Numbered from the stretch's first letter, positions 1-7,145 are shown. The stretch is DNA of 16,563 nt from an uncultured Eubacteriales bacterium (GCA_900555855.1 USML01000037.1:1-16563), one strand, 5' to 3'. Notes: generated by a model from the letters alone, not told the origin. Translations and numbers: made by a program.

Positions 1-212
1 CCCTCTGCCTGACGCCGTTTCTGCAGGCACTCTGCCACCTGCTGGTGTTTCGCCTGCTGGCGCTGCTGGCCGGATCCTATGCGGAAGGGGGCGTGAAGAC
101 CATGCTGGAGGCAGTCTCCGGCGCTTACGGGATGCTTTTGGGCATTTTGGGCGCCTGCTGTGCGCTGCAGTTCATTACCATCGTGGTGAGCCTGACGGTG
201 ATCCGGACATGA
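1..212 (+). CDS. spoIIIAE: Stage III sporulation protein AE, C-terminal fragment
   Basis: This is the last 69 codons of a gene entering from the left edge, read in the frame that starts at base 3 and ends at the TGA at 210-212. The visible peptide is very hydrophobic, with at least two membrane segments: a Leu-rich one near its start and a second running through Gly-Met-Leu-Leu-Gly and a Phe-Ile-Thr-Ile-Val-Val stretch to the C-terminus. SpoIIIAE is a polytopic membrane protein of the SpoIIIA complex, built by the mother cell in the membrane around the forespore. The assignment rests on the hydrophobic tail plus position directly before spoIIIAF, spoIIIAG and spoIIIAH, the invariant order in spore formers. 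Its stop overlaps the spoIIIAF start as ATGA, indicating translational coupling. The 5' part is outside the window. Confidence 0.88.
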   Translation, partial: LCLTPFLQALCHLLVFRLLALLAGSYAEGGVKTMLEAVSGAYGMLLGILGACCALQFITIVVSLTVIRT

Positions 213-691
213 AGACGCTGGTCCATGTCCTGCTGCGGCTGACGGCGGCGGGCGCGCTCTGCGGCGCGCTGCTGTCGCTGGGCGGCAGCGGAGCCAGAAA
301 GGAGATCCTGCGCTTTTGCTGCGCCTGCGTGATGCTGATCCTTGTGCTGACCACCCTGCAGGGACAGACGCTCCCGGAGCTGCCCTTTTCCGCCTATGAG
401 GCGGAGCTGGACCAGACGGTGGAGCAGGCCCGGCAGGAGACGATGACGGAGCTTCTGCACCAGACGCAGCAGGGGCTGGCCCAGGAGGTGGTCCGCATGG
501 CGGCGGCCCGCGGCATCTCCTGCGAGGCCCATGTGACCTGCGCGCTGCAGGAAGGACAGGTGACGGTGACGCAGGTGGAGCTGCTGCTGCCGGAGCTTGC
601 CCCGGCGGGCCTGCAGCAGCTGATGGAGGAGCTTCCGCTGCAGCTGGGCATAACAAGAGAGCAGATCGTGATCCGGGAGGGAAAGCTATGA
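209..691 (+). CDS. spoIIIAF: Stage III sporulation protein AF
   Basis: A 160-aa membrane protein with two N-terminal transmembrane segments (about residues 6-25 and 36-50), followed by a soluble domain (about 60-160) facing the space between mother cell and forespore. That domain has an amphipathic, Gln/Glu-rich helix (62-100) and a C-terminal beta-alpha unit ending in Gln-Ile-Val-Ile. This is the layout of SpoIIIAF, a ring-forming part of the SpoIIIA-SpoIIQ channel. It is shorter than the roughly 206-aa Bacillus subtilis protein, the difference lying in the soluble part. The start is fixed by the ATGA overlap with spoIIIAE, and the stop overlaps spoIIIAG in the same way. Primary sequence is poorly conserved in this family, so operon position supplies much of the confidence. 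Expression is expected from a mother-cell sigma-E promoter upstream of the window. Confidence 0.9.
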   Translation: MKTLVHVLLRLTAAGALCGALLSLGGSGARKEILRFCCACVMLILVLTTLQGQTLPELPFSAYEAELDQTVEQARQETMTELLHQTQQGLAQEVVRMAAARGISCEAHVTCALQEGQVTVTQVELLLPELAPAGLQQLMEELPLQLGITREQIVIREGKL

Positions 692-1224
692 AAGCATTTG
701 AGAAATTACAGGCCCCGGCATATTGGAAGGCCCTGTTCCATAAGTATAAATATGTTCTTCTGGTGTGTGCGCTGGGGCTGGCGCTGATGCTCTGGCCCAG
801 CGGCGAAAAAAGCGCGGCGGCGCCCTCCCTCTCGGCGGAGGAGGAGACCGCGGAGGAGAGCGTCGCCCGGCTGGAGACGCGGCTCCGGAGCATTCTGGAG
901 CAGATGGACGGCGTAGGCAGGGCGCAGGTGCTGCTGACGGTCAAAAGCGGCAGCGAGAGCATCTATGCCTACGACAAAACCGAATCCCGCAGCGGCGAGG
1001 GCGCAGCAGAGACGCTTTCCCGCCAGAGCCAGCTGGTCACCGTCAATGCCGGCGGCAGCCAGACGCCGGTGACCCGCCGGCAGGAAAGCCCGGTCTATCT
1101 GGGGGCGGCAGTGGTGTGCGAGGGGGGCGGGAGCCCCACGGTGCAGCTGGCCGTGACGAGGATCGTGCAGTCGTTGACAGGGATCCCCAGCGACCATATC
1201 GTGATCTCAAAAATGAAACAATAG
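688..1224 (+). CDS. spoIIIAG: Stage III sporulation protein AG
   Basis: A 178-aa protein with a short cytoplasmic N-terminus, one transmembrane helix (about 22-36), an acidic linker (45-58) and a soluble ring-building domain. The first half of the ring-building fold is at 58-85, including a Met-Asp-Gly-Val-Gly-Arg-Ala-Gln-Val stretch. A polar Ser/Gly/Thr-rich insertion (86-132) follows, then the second half (133-175), with Gly-Ala-Ala-Val-Val and a closing Ile-Val-Ile-Ser strand. SpoIIIAG is known in B. subtilis to form large rings like those of type III secretion systems, with the insertion making an extra beta-structure. Here it is shorter than the ~229-aa B. subtilis protein. Its ATG lies inside the ATGA overlap with spoIIIAF, and only 12 bases separate its stop from spoIIIAH. 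Confidence 0.94.
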   Translation: MKAFEKLQAPAYWKALFHKYKYVLLVCALGLALMLWPSGEKSAAAPSLSAEEETAEESVARLETRLRSILEQMDGVGRAQVLLTVKSGSESIYAYDKTESRSGEGAAETLSRQSQLVTVNAGGSQTPVTRRQESPVYLGAAVVCEGGGSPTVQLAVTRIVQSLTGIPSDHIVISKMKQ

Positions 1225-1236
1225 GAGGCAATACCC

Positions 1237-1794
1237 ATGAAAAAACGAGGAGCGATCTATTCTGTCGTGGCGCTGATGCTGTGCGTGGCGGTCTATCTCA
1301 ACTGGTATTACAGCAAGGGCGATCCGCTGGAGGAGGGGCAGCAGCAGGCCGACGGCAAGGTGCTGGGCGAATCCGTCCTGGTAGACGGCGTCGCCGGGGC
1401 AGATCCGTTGGAGCAGGCAGAGCAGACGGCGGGACAGGGCAGCGCTTATTTTGCTCAGGCCAGGCTCTCCCGCCAGCAGGCCAGAGACGAAGCCGTTGGG
1501 ATCCTGACGCAGACGGCGGAAAATGAGGGCGCGGCAGAGGAAGCGCGGACGGCCGCCAGCACCAGTATCCAGCTGATGGCGGGCAACGCCATGGTGGAGG
1601 CCCGGATCGAGAGCCTGGTCATCGCCAAGGGCTATCAGGACTGCGTGGCCTTTGTCAACGACAGCAGCGTCAATGTCATCGTGGCAAAAACGGAGACCGG
1701 CCTGCAGGATACGGATGTGGCCCGCATCCGGGATATCGTCATCAGCGAAGCCAATGTGGCGGCGGAGGCCATCCGCATCATCGAAGCGGAATAA
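1237..1794 (+). CDS. spoIIIAH: Stage III sporulation protein AH (SpoIIQ partner)
   Basis: A 185-aa bitopic membrane protein: Lys-Lys-Arg N-terminus, transmembrane helix at about 6-25 ending Tyr-Leu-Asn-Trp-Tyr-Tyr, flexible linker (27-68), a helix with Tyr-Phe-Ala-Gln-Ala-Arg-Leu (71-77), and an EscJ/PrgK-type ring-building domain (about 110-184) carrying Ala-Lys-Gly-Tyr-Gln-Asp-Cys and Arg-Asp-Ile-Val. These match SpoIIIAH, whose extracellular domain binds forespore SpoIIQ across the septum and builds the channel (feeding tube) that keeps the forespore active. The ATG at 1237 is preceded by AGGAGG at 1223-1228, an independent and stronger initiation site than the overlapping starts of AF and AG, which may allow higher expression. 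It is the last sporulation gene of the cluster. Confidence 0.96.
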   Translation: MKKRGAIYSVVALMLCVAVYLNWYYSKGDPLEEGQQQADGKVLGESVLVDGVAGADPLEQAEQTAGQGSAYFAQARLSRQQARDEAVGILTQTAENEGAAEEARTAASTSIQLMAGNAMVEARIESLVIAKGYQDCVAFVNDSSVNVIVAKTETGLQDTDVARIRDIVISEANVAAEAIRIIEAE

Positions 1795-1799
1795 AGCTC

Positions 1800-1828
1800 T
1801 TGCAAAATGGGCAAAGATCCGCTAAAAT
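1800..1828 (+). promoter_or_regulatory. Predicted sigma-A promoter of the Asp23/YqhY gene
   Basis: TTGCAA at 1800-1805 and TAAAAT at 1823-1828 are separated by 17 bases, a good vegetative promoter match starting inside the end of spoIIIAH. It would let the following housekeeping gene be expressed outside sporulation. Identified by eye only. Confidence 0.6.
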
Positions 1829-1862
1829 AGAGCCATCCTACCAAAAGAGGAGCTGAAGGACG

Positions 1863-2201
1863 ATGGCCGAAGAAAAGGCATATCTGGATCTGCAGGAGGA
1901 GGATGGCCGCATCCTGATCTCCTTTGCCGCCCTGGGCGAGATCGCCGCGGAAGCGGCGCTGGCCGTCTCCGGCGTGGCTGGGCTGGCCAATGTTCCCCAG
2001 GCCGCGGTGAAGGGCGTTCGGGTGGAGCTCAGCGAGATCGGCGTCTGCACCATCGAGGTGCATATCCTGGTGCAGCAGGGGACGGTGTTTTCCCAGACGG
2101 CAAAGGCCGTCCAGCGGGCGGTAAAGCTGGCCGTGGACGCGGCGGCGGGCATCGAGGTGGCCGCAGTCAATGTGTTCGTGGCGGGCCTGGCGCTGAAATG
2201 A
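1863..2201 (+). CDS. Asp23/Gls24 family protein, YqhY-type
   Basis: A 112-aa Asp23/Gls24 (DUF322) protein. Family traits are the N-terminal Gly-Arg-Ile-Leu-Ile-Ser strand (15-20), the Ile-Ala-Ala-Glu-Ala-Ala helix leading into Val-Ser-Gly-Val-Ala-Gly-Leu (27-41), Val-Lys-Gly-Val (49-52), an Ile-Glu-Val-His-Ile-Leu-Val strand (64-70) and the C-terminal Val-Ala-Ala-Val-Asn-Val-Phe-Val strand (99-106). The protein is soluble with no signal peptide. In B. subtilis yqhY lies downstream of spoIIIA and accB-accC and just before nusB, and its loss disturbs fatty-acid synthesis control. Here the gene directly follows spoIIIAH with accB and accC absent, and a terminator stands where nusB would begin. 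GAGGAG at 1847-1852 lies 10 bases before the ATG, with a closer GAAGGA as an alternative. Family membership is firm; the yqhY orthology is inferred from position. Confidence 0.88.
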   Translation: MAEEKAYLDLQEEDGRILISFAALGEIAAEAALAVSGVAGLANVPQAAVKGVRVELSEIGVCTIEVHILVQQGTVFSQTAKAVQRAVKLAVDAAAGIEVAAVNVFVAGLALK

Positions 2202-2224
2202 TCCGGAAACGATAAAAAACATAA

Positions 2225-2261
2225 GGCACCCTGACGAAAAGGCTCGTCAGGGTGCCGTTTT
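2225..2261. terminator. Bidirectional intrinsic terminator between asp23 and the PstS-like gene
   Basis: A perfect 13-bp stem (2225-2237 with 2244-2256) has a 6-base loop and is followed by GTTTT on the plus strand. On the minus strand the stem is followed by a T-rich run, because AAAAAA precedes it at about 2215-2220. It can end both the plus-strand spoIIIA/asp23 transcripts and the converging minus-strand lipoprotein transcript. Confidence 0.9.
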
Positions 2262-2275
2262 GCTATGGGTAGGGC

Positions 2276-4639
2276 TTACCAGCGGATAAGCTCCGAGGGG
2301 ATGCATAGGCGGATGCTGCTGTAGCTCTCGTCCTGAGGCTTTTGAAAGACGAAGGTGGGGCCGGCGGCCGCATCGTTCCACAGGTAGGTGAGCACATAGC
2401 GCTCGTCCGGCAGGAACCGGTTTTCATTGCGGTAGATGACGGCGTCCTGCCAGCCCTCCTGCAGCAGATCGGTCCACTGCAGCTCCTGCCCGGTCTCCGC
2501 GTCGAAGATAAAATGCCGCCAGTGGGGATAGTCCAGCGAGGGATCCAGCTCGCCGTAGCCCGCCGGGTTCTGGACCCAGACGCCGGGCACCGAACTGGTC
2601 AGAAGAATATATTTTCCGCCCAGATCGGCCATGCCGTAGTCAAACGAGCCCAGATCAAAGGAAGGATCGGAAATGCCAAGCCCCGCATAATAGGCGTAGA
2701 TGGCTTCGTTGCTGCAATAGGTTTCCATATAATCCTGAATGGTCCGGTTGATGGCCTGCCAGCCGGGATAAGCGCCCTCCTTCAGCAGGGCATAGGAGCA
2801 GAGCCCCTGTTCCTCCACCTGCATATTCACATGGCTGGTCCGCACCTGGCGGAACTGCTTGGCGCAGGCGGTGTTCAGGGCGGAGGACATATCTCTGGGC
2901 TGCTCCGTGACCATCAGCCCCTCCGGCAGATCCCGCAGGGAAAACCGGTAGCCGCAGGCGAAATAGGGGTTGTCCTGATCGAAATAGATGGCGTCGGCCG
3001 TCAGGTGCCAGCCCTGCTCCGTCAGCCCGGCAAAGGCGGTCTTCATCCGGTAATCACCGGCAAACTCATCCTCCCGCTGCTGGACCCGCAGGGAAAGATA
3101 GTCGTTCAGCGCCGCCGCGATGTCCACGCCCTGATAAAACAGCTCCTCCGGCGCCAGCCGCCGGCCGGAGAGCAGATCCCAGACGGCGGTCTCCGTGCGG
3201 TAAAAGCGGGGGTAGCCGTCCATGATGTTATCGGTATAGCCCATGGTGACGGCAACGGAAAGATAGCCGTTTTTCACCGTGGCGGCCACGGCGTAGTGCT
3301 TGCTGTCCAGCTGCGTGTCTTGGGAGAGATAGCCCAGCCCCTCTTCGTAGCGGAGCCAGGTGCTGTCGGTGCTGCTGTTGACCTGCCGGATCATGCGCTG
3401 CATGCTTTCATAGTCCTGGGTGACGATGGGCGCGCTGGCCTCGATAAAATCCCGGACCTGCTGCCGGAGCGCCGGATCCGTCAAAAAGCTGGGGTCGTAA
3501 TCGCTGCCGGAAAACCGGAAGCAGAAGCCCAGCTGATCCTCGCTCCAGCCGGCAAAGCGCTCCTCCTCCATGGGGATGATATATTCGTAGGAGGGGATGC
3601 TGCCCGGATATTCCATGCCCGTTCCGGCGGCGGAATACTTCGCCAGCGTCTGGCTGGGATAGTCAAAGCCGATCTCCTCCAGCGTGGCATAGCCTGCCTT
3701 GGCGATGGCCAGCTGACCGTCGTAGGAGGTGATCCAGCTTGCCAGCCGGCGGACTGCGCCGTCCTCCGGGGCGTCGGCGCGGTAGATGGCATAGTTAAAG
3801 CTGGTCAGCGGATATTCCGCCGAGATCATCGTGGCCTTGCTTGGAGCGACGCCGTCCAGCCGGATAAACTTGATGCTGTCGCCAAGACCGTACATATCTG
3901 CGGCATAGGCATAGACGGAATAGCCGATGGAGCCCAGAGAGCCATCGTTTGGAGCGATCACTGACATGAGCCCGCTCATGCTGGCGGGCCGCAGCTCCTC
4001 CGGCGCGTCCATCAGCGGCGTGTCACCCATAAAGTCCAGCATATAGTTCTGGCTGCCGGAATCCGTGTTTCGCTGGAAGGCAACGATGGGCTCGTCTTCG
4101 CCGCCCAGCTCCTTCCAGTTGGTGATTCTTCCGGAATAAATGTCCCGGATCTGCTGCTGCGTCAGCGTGTCCACGGGATTTTTTGCGTTCACCACGAACA
4201 CAAAGGCCTCCCGGACGATGGGCGTCTGCTCCAGCGTCACGCCGGCCTCCAGCGCCATGGTCTCCTGCTCTTCCGAGATGGGCGTGGAGAAGATCATGTC
4301 CGCCTGCCCCTCCAGCAGCTTGGAAAAGGAGCCCCAGGTGGTGGAATGGACCACATCCTTCTGGGCTTCCTCCATGGAAAGGCCGAAGATGGCGGAGCGG
4401 ATGCCGGCCTCCAGCGGGATCAGCGAGGTGGAGCCGTCCAGCCGGGGAAAGTTTTCCCGCAGAAAGGCAAGCTCGTCTTCGTTAGATGCAGGCTCCTCCG
4501 GAAGCGCAGGCTCCTCCGGCGTAGGATTTGCCGGAGCCTCGACAGAAGGCTTGTCCGGGGCGGGCGGTTTTTCCGGCTTTGTTCCGCAGGAGGAGAGCAA
4601 AAGCATGGCCACCAGCAGCAATGCCAGCAGTTTTTTCAT
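2276..4639 (-). CDS. Large lipoprotein: PstS-like substrate-binding domain plus RsiV/DUF3298-like C-terminal region
   Basis: A 787-aa exported lipoprotein. The signal peptide has Lys-Lys, a Leu-rich core and the lipobox Leu-Ser-Ser-Cys, with lipidated Cys18. A Pro/Glu-rich wall-spanning linker runs to about residue 55. Residues 62-320 resemble PstS-type phosphate-binding proteins: Asp-Gly-Ser-Thr-Ser (68-72), Ile-Tyr-Ser-Gly-Arg-Ile-Thr-Asn-Trp-Lys (167-176) and Arg-Asn-Thr-Asp-Ser-Gly-Ser-Gln (190-197). Residues 440-787 are extra. They seem to contain two related units (about 445-575 and 605-787), each with a Gly-(Arg/Gln)-(Arg/Glu)-Leu segment followed by a Leu-rich helix (near 492-501 and 717-726), and each ending in a strand-rich part. 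These recall the DUF3298 domain of RsiV and PdaC, which is inference. AGAAGG (4647-4652) sits 7 bases before the ATG. No pstCAB genes adjoin it, so transport is unproven; ligand sensing is equally possible. Confidence 0.8.
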   Translation of the reverse strand: MKKLLALLLVAMLLLSSCGTKPEKPPAPDKPSVEAPANPTPEEPALPEEPASNEDELAFLRENFPRLDGSTSLIPLEAGIRSAIFGLSMEEAQKDVVHSTTWGSFSKLLEGQADMIFSTPISEEQETMALEAGVTLEQTPIVREAFVFVVNAKNPVDTLTQQQIRDIYSGRITNWKELGGEDEPIVAFQRNTDSGSQNYMLDFMGDTPLMDAPEELRPASMSGLMSVIAPNDGSLGSIGYSVYAYAADMYGLGDSIKFIRLDGVAPSKATMISAEYPLTSFNYAIYRADAPEDGAVRRLASWITSYDGQLAIAKAGYATLEEIGFDYPSQTLAKYSAAGTGMEYPGSIPSYEYIIPMEEERFAGWSEDQLGFCFRFSGSDYDPSFLTDPALRQQVRDFIEASAPIVTQDYESMQRMIRQVNSSTDSTWLRYEEGLGYLSQDTQLDSKHYAVAATVKNGYLSVAVTMGYTDNIMDGYPRFYRTETAVWDLLSGRRLAPEELFYQGVDIAAALNDYLSLRVQQREDEFAGDYRMKTAFAGLTEQGWHLTADAIYFDQDNPYFACGYRFSLRDLPEGLMVTEQPRDMSSALNTACAKQFRQVRTSHVNMQVEEQGLCSYALLKEGAYPGWQAINRTIQDYMETYCSNEAIYAYYAGLGISDPSFDLGSFDYGMADLGGKYILLTSSVPGVWVQNPAGYGELDPSLDYPHWRHFIFDAETGQELQWTDLLQEGWQDAVIYRNENRFLPDERYVLTYLWNDAAAGPTFVFQKPQDESYSSIRLCIPSELIRW

Positions 4640-4684
4640 AAAAAGACCTTCTTTCTTCCAGCAAGCGCGGTTTGCTAAGCCTAT

Positions 4685-4712
4685 TTTATAAAAGGAGCCG
4701 GAGGGCGCGCAA
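4685..4712 (-). promoter_or_regulatory. Predicted promoter of the PstS-like lipoprotein gene
   Basis: Reading the minus strand, TTGCGC (4712-4707) and TATAAA (4690-4685, continuing as TATAAAAT) are separated by 16 bases, or 18 if TAAAAT is taken as the -10. It lies about 45 bases before the ATG and downstream of the hairpin that follows the preceding gene, so the lipoprotein gene is probably monocistronic. Confidence 0.55.
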
Positions 4713-4747
4713 TGGGCGGGGGCGGTTCTTCAGATTTTTTCAGAAAC

Positions 4748-4775
4748 GGCCAGCCCTCTCCATGGAAGGCTGGCC
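4748..4775 (-). terminator. Hairpin downstream of the GT4-CsaB fusion gene, probable terminator
   Basis: An 8-bp GC-rich stem (4748-4755 with 4768-4775) surrounds a 12-base loop that contains the small palindrome TCCATGGA. It begins 14 bases past the minus-strand stop at 4790. The T-tract after the stem is weak (GTTTC). The flanking T6 (about 4735-4740) and A6 (4776-4781) could extend the pairing across a bulge. It may act as a weak terminator or a 3'-end stabiliser. Confidence 0.5.
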
Positions 4776-4789
4776 AAAAAACGGTACAA

Positions 4790-7000
4790 TTATTCTGCGG
4801 CGCCCAGCAGCTCCCGGGCGGCCCGGGTGTTTTCCGCCTCCAGCGCCTGCAGGCGGAGAACATAATTCTGATAATCCTCCGGCTGGCGCATGATCCGGTC
4901 GATCTGCCGGCAGAGAAACGCGCCGGTGACCTCCGTCAGATCACAGCAGGAGGGGTTGCCCACATATTTCATAAAGCTGGAGACCTTGATATCGTAGGAG
5001 ACCGCCAGGAAGGGCGTATTGGCGGCGGCGGAAAAGACCAGCGCATGGAGCCGCATGGCGCAGACCAGCTTCATCCGCCGGAGCACCGCCATGGTCAGCT
5101 CCACATAGTCCGGCGCAGGCAGGAAATGGCTCCTGCAGTGCATCAGCTGGGCCGTTTTCTGGGAGGGAGGAATGTCGGAGGGCTGCTCGATGGGCATAAA
5201 GACCGTCTCCAGCCCATAGGTGCTCCAGGCGTAGTCCGCCGCTTCAGCAAAGGCCTGATAATTGTCAAAATCCTTCCACTGGCGGATGGAGAAGCAGATG
5301 TAGCGCCCGTCGGGATCCAGCCCGTGCTGCCGCAGATATTGACAGGCGTCTTCCTCCGGGGCGGGCTGAAGGCTCAGCGCCGGGTCGGCAGAGGGCCGCA
5401 CGGTGGGTTTTGTGATCCCCATCTCGTGGAGCTCGTCCAGGGAGATGCTGTCCCGGACGGTGATCAGCTCGGCGCTGTCGTCCAGGACCAGCCGGGCCAG
5501 CCGCCGGTTTGAGGGCCGGGCCACATGGCCGATGCCGCAGCCATACATGAGCACATGGGCGCCTGCATGGCGGGAGGCCCAGATGGTGAAGAGGTAATAG
5601 TAAAGAGAACGGTTGGAGGTGGAATCCTGGATCAGGCTGCCGCCGCCGTTGATAAAGAGCTGCGTCTTCCGGGCGCAGCGGAGAAACCGCGGGATATTGA
5701 AGGTATAAATGGCCCGGACGCCATAGAGCAGACGGGTCTCCCGGGGCTTGCGGGTCATGACGGTCAGGGGCATCAGCGGGTCGATGGAGCGCATGGAGGT
5801 GATGATGGCCCGGAGGATGGCCTCGTCGCCGGAATTGCCCCGGCCGTAAGCGCCGCAGATCAGGACGCCGCTGCGCTTGGGCAGCGACTGCAGATGGCGG
5901 ATGTTCTCATAGATCTGGCTTTGCGTGGCGGCCATGCTGTCCAGAGAATAGAGCTGCGATGCCCGTTCATAGAGCTTCTGCGCAAAGGCGCGGCGCTTCT
6001 CCCCGTCGCGGGAAAGCTCCAGAATATACCGGGCAAAGGCCTCCCGGTCTCCCGGATGGAAGATATAGCCGCTCTCGCCCTGTTCGATCAGACGGCGCAT
6101 GCCGCCCACATCGGAGGTGATGACGGCGCAGCCCTCCCGAACGCCCTCCAGAATGGAATAGGGGAAGGATTCGGAGATGGAGCACAGCACATCAATATCA
6201 CAGGCGGCAAAAAAGTGCTTCACATCGGTGACCCAGCCCATAAAGCTGACGCTGGTGCCCAGCTTCAGCTGCCGGGCCAGGACCTTGAGCTTTTCCGCGT
6301 CTTCTCCGTCGCCGCCGATGAGCAGCTTGAGCCGCGGATCTTCCTTCCGGGCCTGCGCAAAGGCATGGAGCAGGGTGGGGATGTCCTTTACCGGCGTCAG
6401 CCGGGCCAGGATCCCCAGGACCACATCGCCGGGCTGATAGTCGATGCCGGCCTGACGAAGCCAGGCCTCCCGGTCGAAGGGCTCCGCCTTGTCCTGAAAA
6501 TCCAGGCCGTTGTAGATGACCATACACCGCAGCGGGTCAAAGCCCCGGGAAATGAGCATCTGCTTGAACAGCTCGGAGACGGTGACATAGTAGTCGATAT
6601 GCCGCAGGGCTCTGGCGTTCAGAAAGCCGATGGAGAGCCGCTTGGGCAGAGAGCTGAGATAATCCAGCTGATAGTCGCTGTGGACGGTGGAGACCACCGT
6701 GGTATGGCAGAAGAGCTTGACCAGAAGGCCCGCAATGTTGGCCTTGGCGCCGTGGCAATGGACGATCTCCGGCTTTTCCCGCCGGACCTTTCGGATCAGG
6801 CGGTAATAATCATAGGGAACGAACCAGGAAAAAAAGGTGGTGGTGCGGATGCCGGCAGCCTGGGCCGACTCCGGAAAATCGCCGGAGCGCAGGCTGATCA
6901 GCTGCAGGTCGTGCTCCTTCTGCAGCCGGGAGCAGAGAGCAAGGATATGGGTCTTCGCGCCGCCGCGGTCGCCGCCGCCGGCAACATGGAATATTTTCAT
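4790..7000 (-). CDS. Fusion protein: GT4 glycosyltransferase and CsaB-type polysaccharide pyruvyl transferase
   Basis: A 736-aa two-domain enzyme with no signal peptide. Residues 1-370 form a GT4 (GT-B fold) glycosyltransferase: Gly-rich N-terminal loop (8-14), His-Cys-His-Gly-Ala-Lys (81-86), Gly-Gly-Asp-Gly-Glu (229-233) and the retaining-enzyme Glu-x7-Glu pair E277/E285. Residues 375-736 match CsaB-type pyruvyl transferases: Gly-Asn-Ser-Gly-Asp-Glu-Ala (388-394), Asn-Gly-Gly-Gly-Ser-Leu (451-456), Arg-Asp-Ser (516-518) and Met-Arg-Leu-His-Ala-Leu (649-654). CsaB moves pyruvate from phosphoenolpyruvate onto secondary cell-wall polysaccharide, making the ligand for SLH-domain surface proteins. 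The fused GT4 half may build the sugar that is pyruvylated; that is inference. The ATG at 7000 has GGAGG at 7007-7011, 6 bases upstream. The frame stays open 61 codons further, through the promoter, and that extension is rejected. It is divergent from addB. Confidence 0.87.
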   Translation of the reverse strand: MKIFHVAGGGDRGGAKTHILALCSRLQKEHDLQLISLRSGDFPESAQAAGIRTTTFFSWFVPYDYYRLIRKVRREKPEIVHCHGAKANIAGLLVKLFCHTTVVSTVHSDYQLDYLSSLPKRLSIGFLNARALRHIDYYVTVSELFKQMLISRGFDPLRCMVIYNGLDFQDKAEPFDREAWLRQAGIDYQPGDVVLGILARLTPVKDIPTLLHAFAQARKEDPRLKLLIGGDGEDAEKLKVLARQLKLGTSVSFMGWVTDVKHFFAACDIDVLCSISESFPYSILEGVREGCAVITSDVGGMRRLIEQGESGYIFHPGDREAFARYILELSRDGEKRRAFAQKLYERASQLYSLDSMAATQSQIYENIRHLQSLPKRSGVLICGAYGRGNSGDEAILRAIITSMRSIDPLMPLTVMTRKPRETRLLYGVRAIYTFNIPRFLRCARKTQLFINGGGSLIQDSTSNRSLYYYLFTIWASRHAGAHVLMYGCGIGHVARPSNRRLARLVLDDSAELITVRDSISLDELHEMGITKPTVRPSADPALSLQPAPEEDACQYLRQHGLDPDGRYICFSIRQWKDFDNYQAFAEAADYAWSTYGLETVFMPIEQPSDIPPSQKTAQLMHCRSHFLPAPDYVELTMAVLRRMKLVCAMRLHALVFSAAANTPFLAVSYDIKVSSFMKYVGNPSCCDLTEVTGAFLCRQIDRIMRQPEDYQNYVLRLQALEAENTRAARELLGAAE

Positions 7001-7023
7001 AACAGGCCTCCAGAATGCTTCGG

Positions 7024-7040
7024 GATCGTTTTGCACGATC
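7024..7040 (-). repeat. Small inverted repeat at the start of the GT4-CsaB leader
   Basis: GATCGT (7024-7029) and ACGATC (7035-7040) form a 6-bp perfect inverted repeat with a 5-base loop. It falls almost exactly at the predicted transcription start. It could be a DNA operator or a 5'-end hairpin that protects the mRNA. There is no T-tract, so it is not a terminator. Confidence 0.5.
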
Positions 7041-7046
7041 AAGCCT

Positions 7047-7075
7047 ATTATAACCGGTATCCTGCGGCAGGTCAA
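7047..7075 (-). promoter_or_regulatory. Near-consensus sigma-A promoter of the GT4-CsaB gene
   Basis: On the minus strand TTGACC (7075-7070) and a perfect TATAAT (7052-7047) are separated by 17 bases. The predicted transcript starts near 7040, with a leader of about 40 bases before the ATG at 7000. The spacer holds the palindrome CCTGCGGCAGG (7061-7071), which might be an operator. Confidence 0.8.
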
Positions 7076-7145
7076 GAAAAGGGCGGGGGCAAAGGGCCGC
7101 TGTGCGGACTTTTTGCGAAAAACAGGTGCCAAGCGGAGGAAACTG

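Noticed and set aside
2342..3964. A 540-codon plus-strand frame opposite the PstS-like lipoprotein gene
   Set aside because: The minus-strand gene has a lipobox, ribosome-binding site and family motifs. The opposite frame has none.
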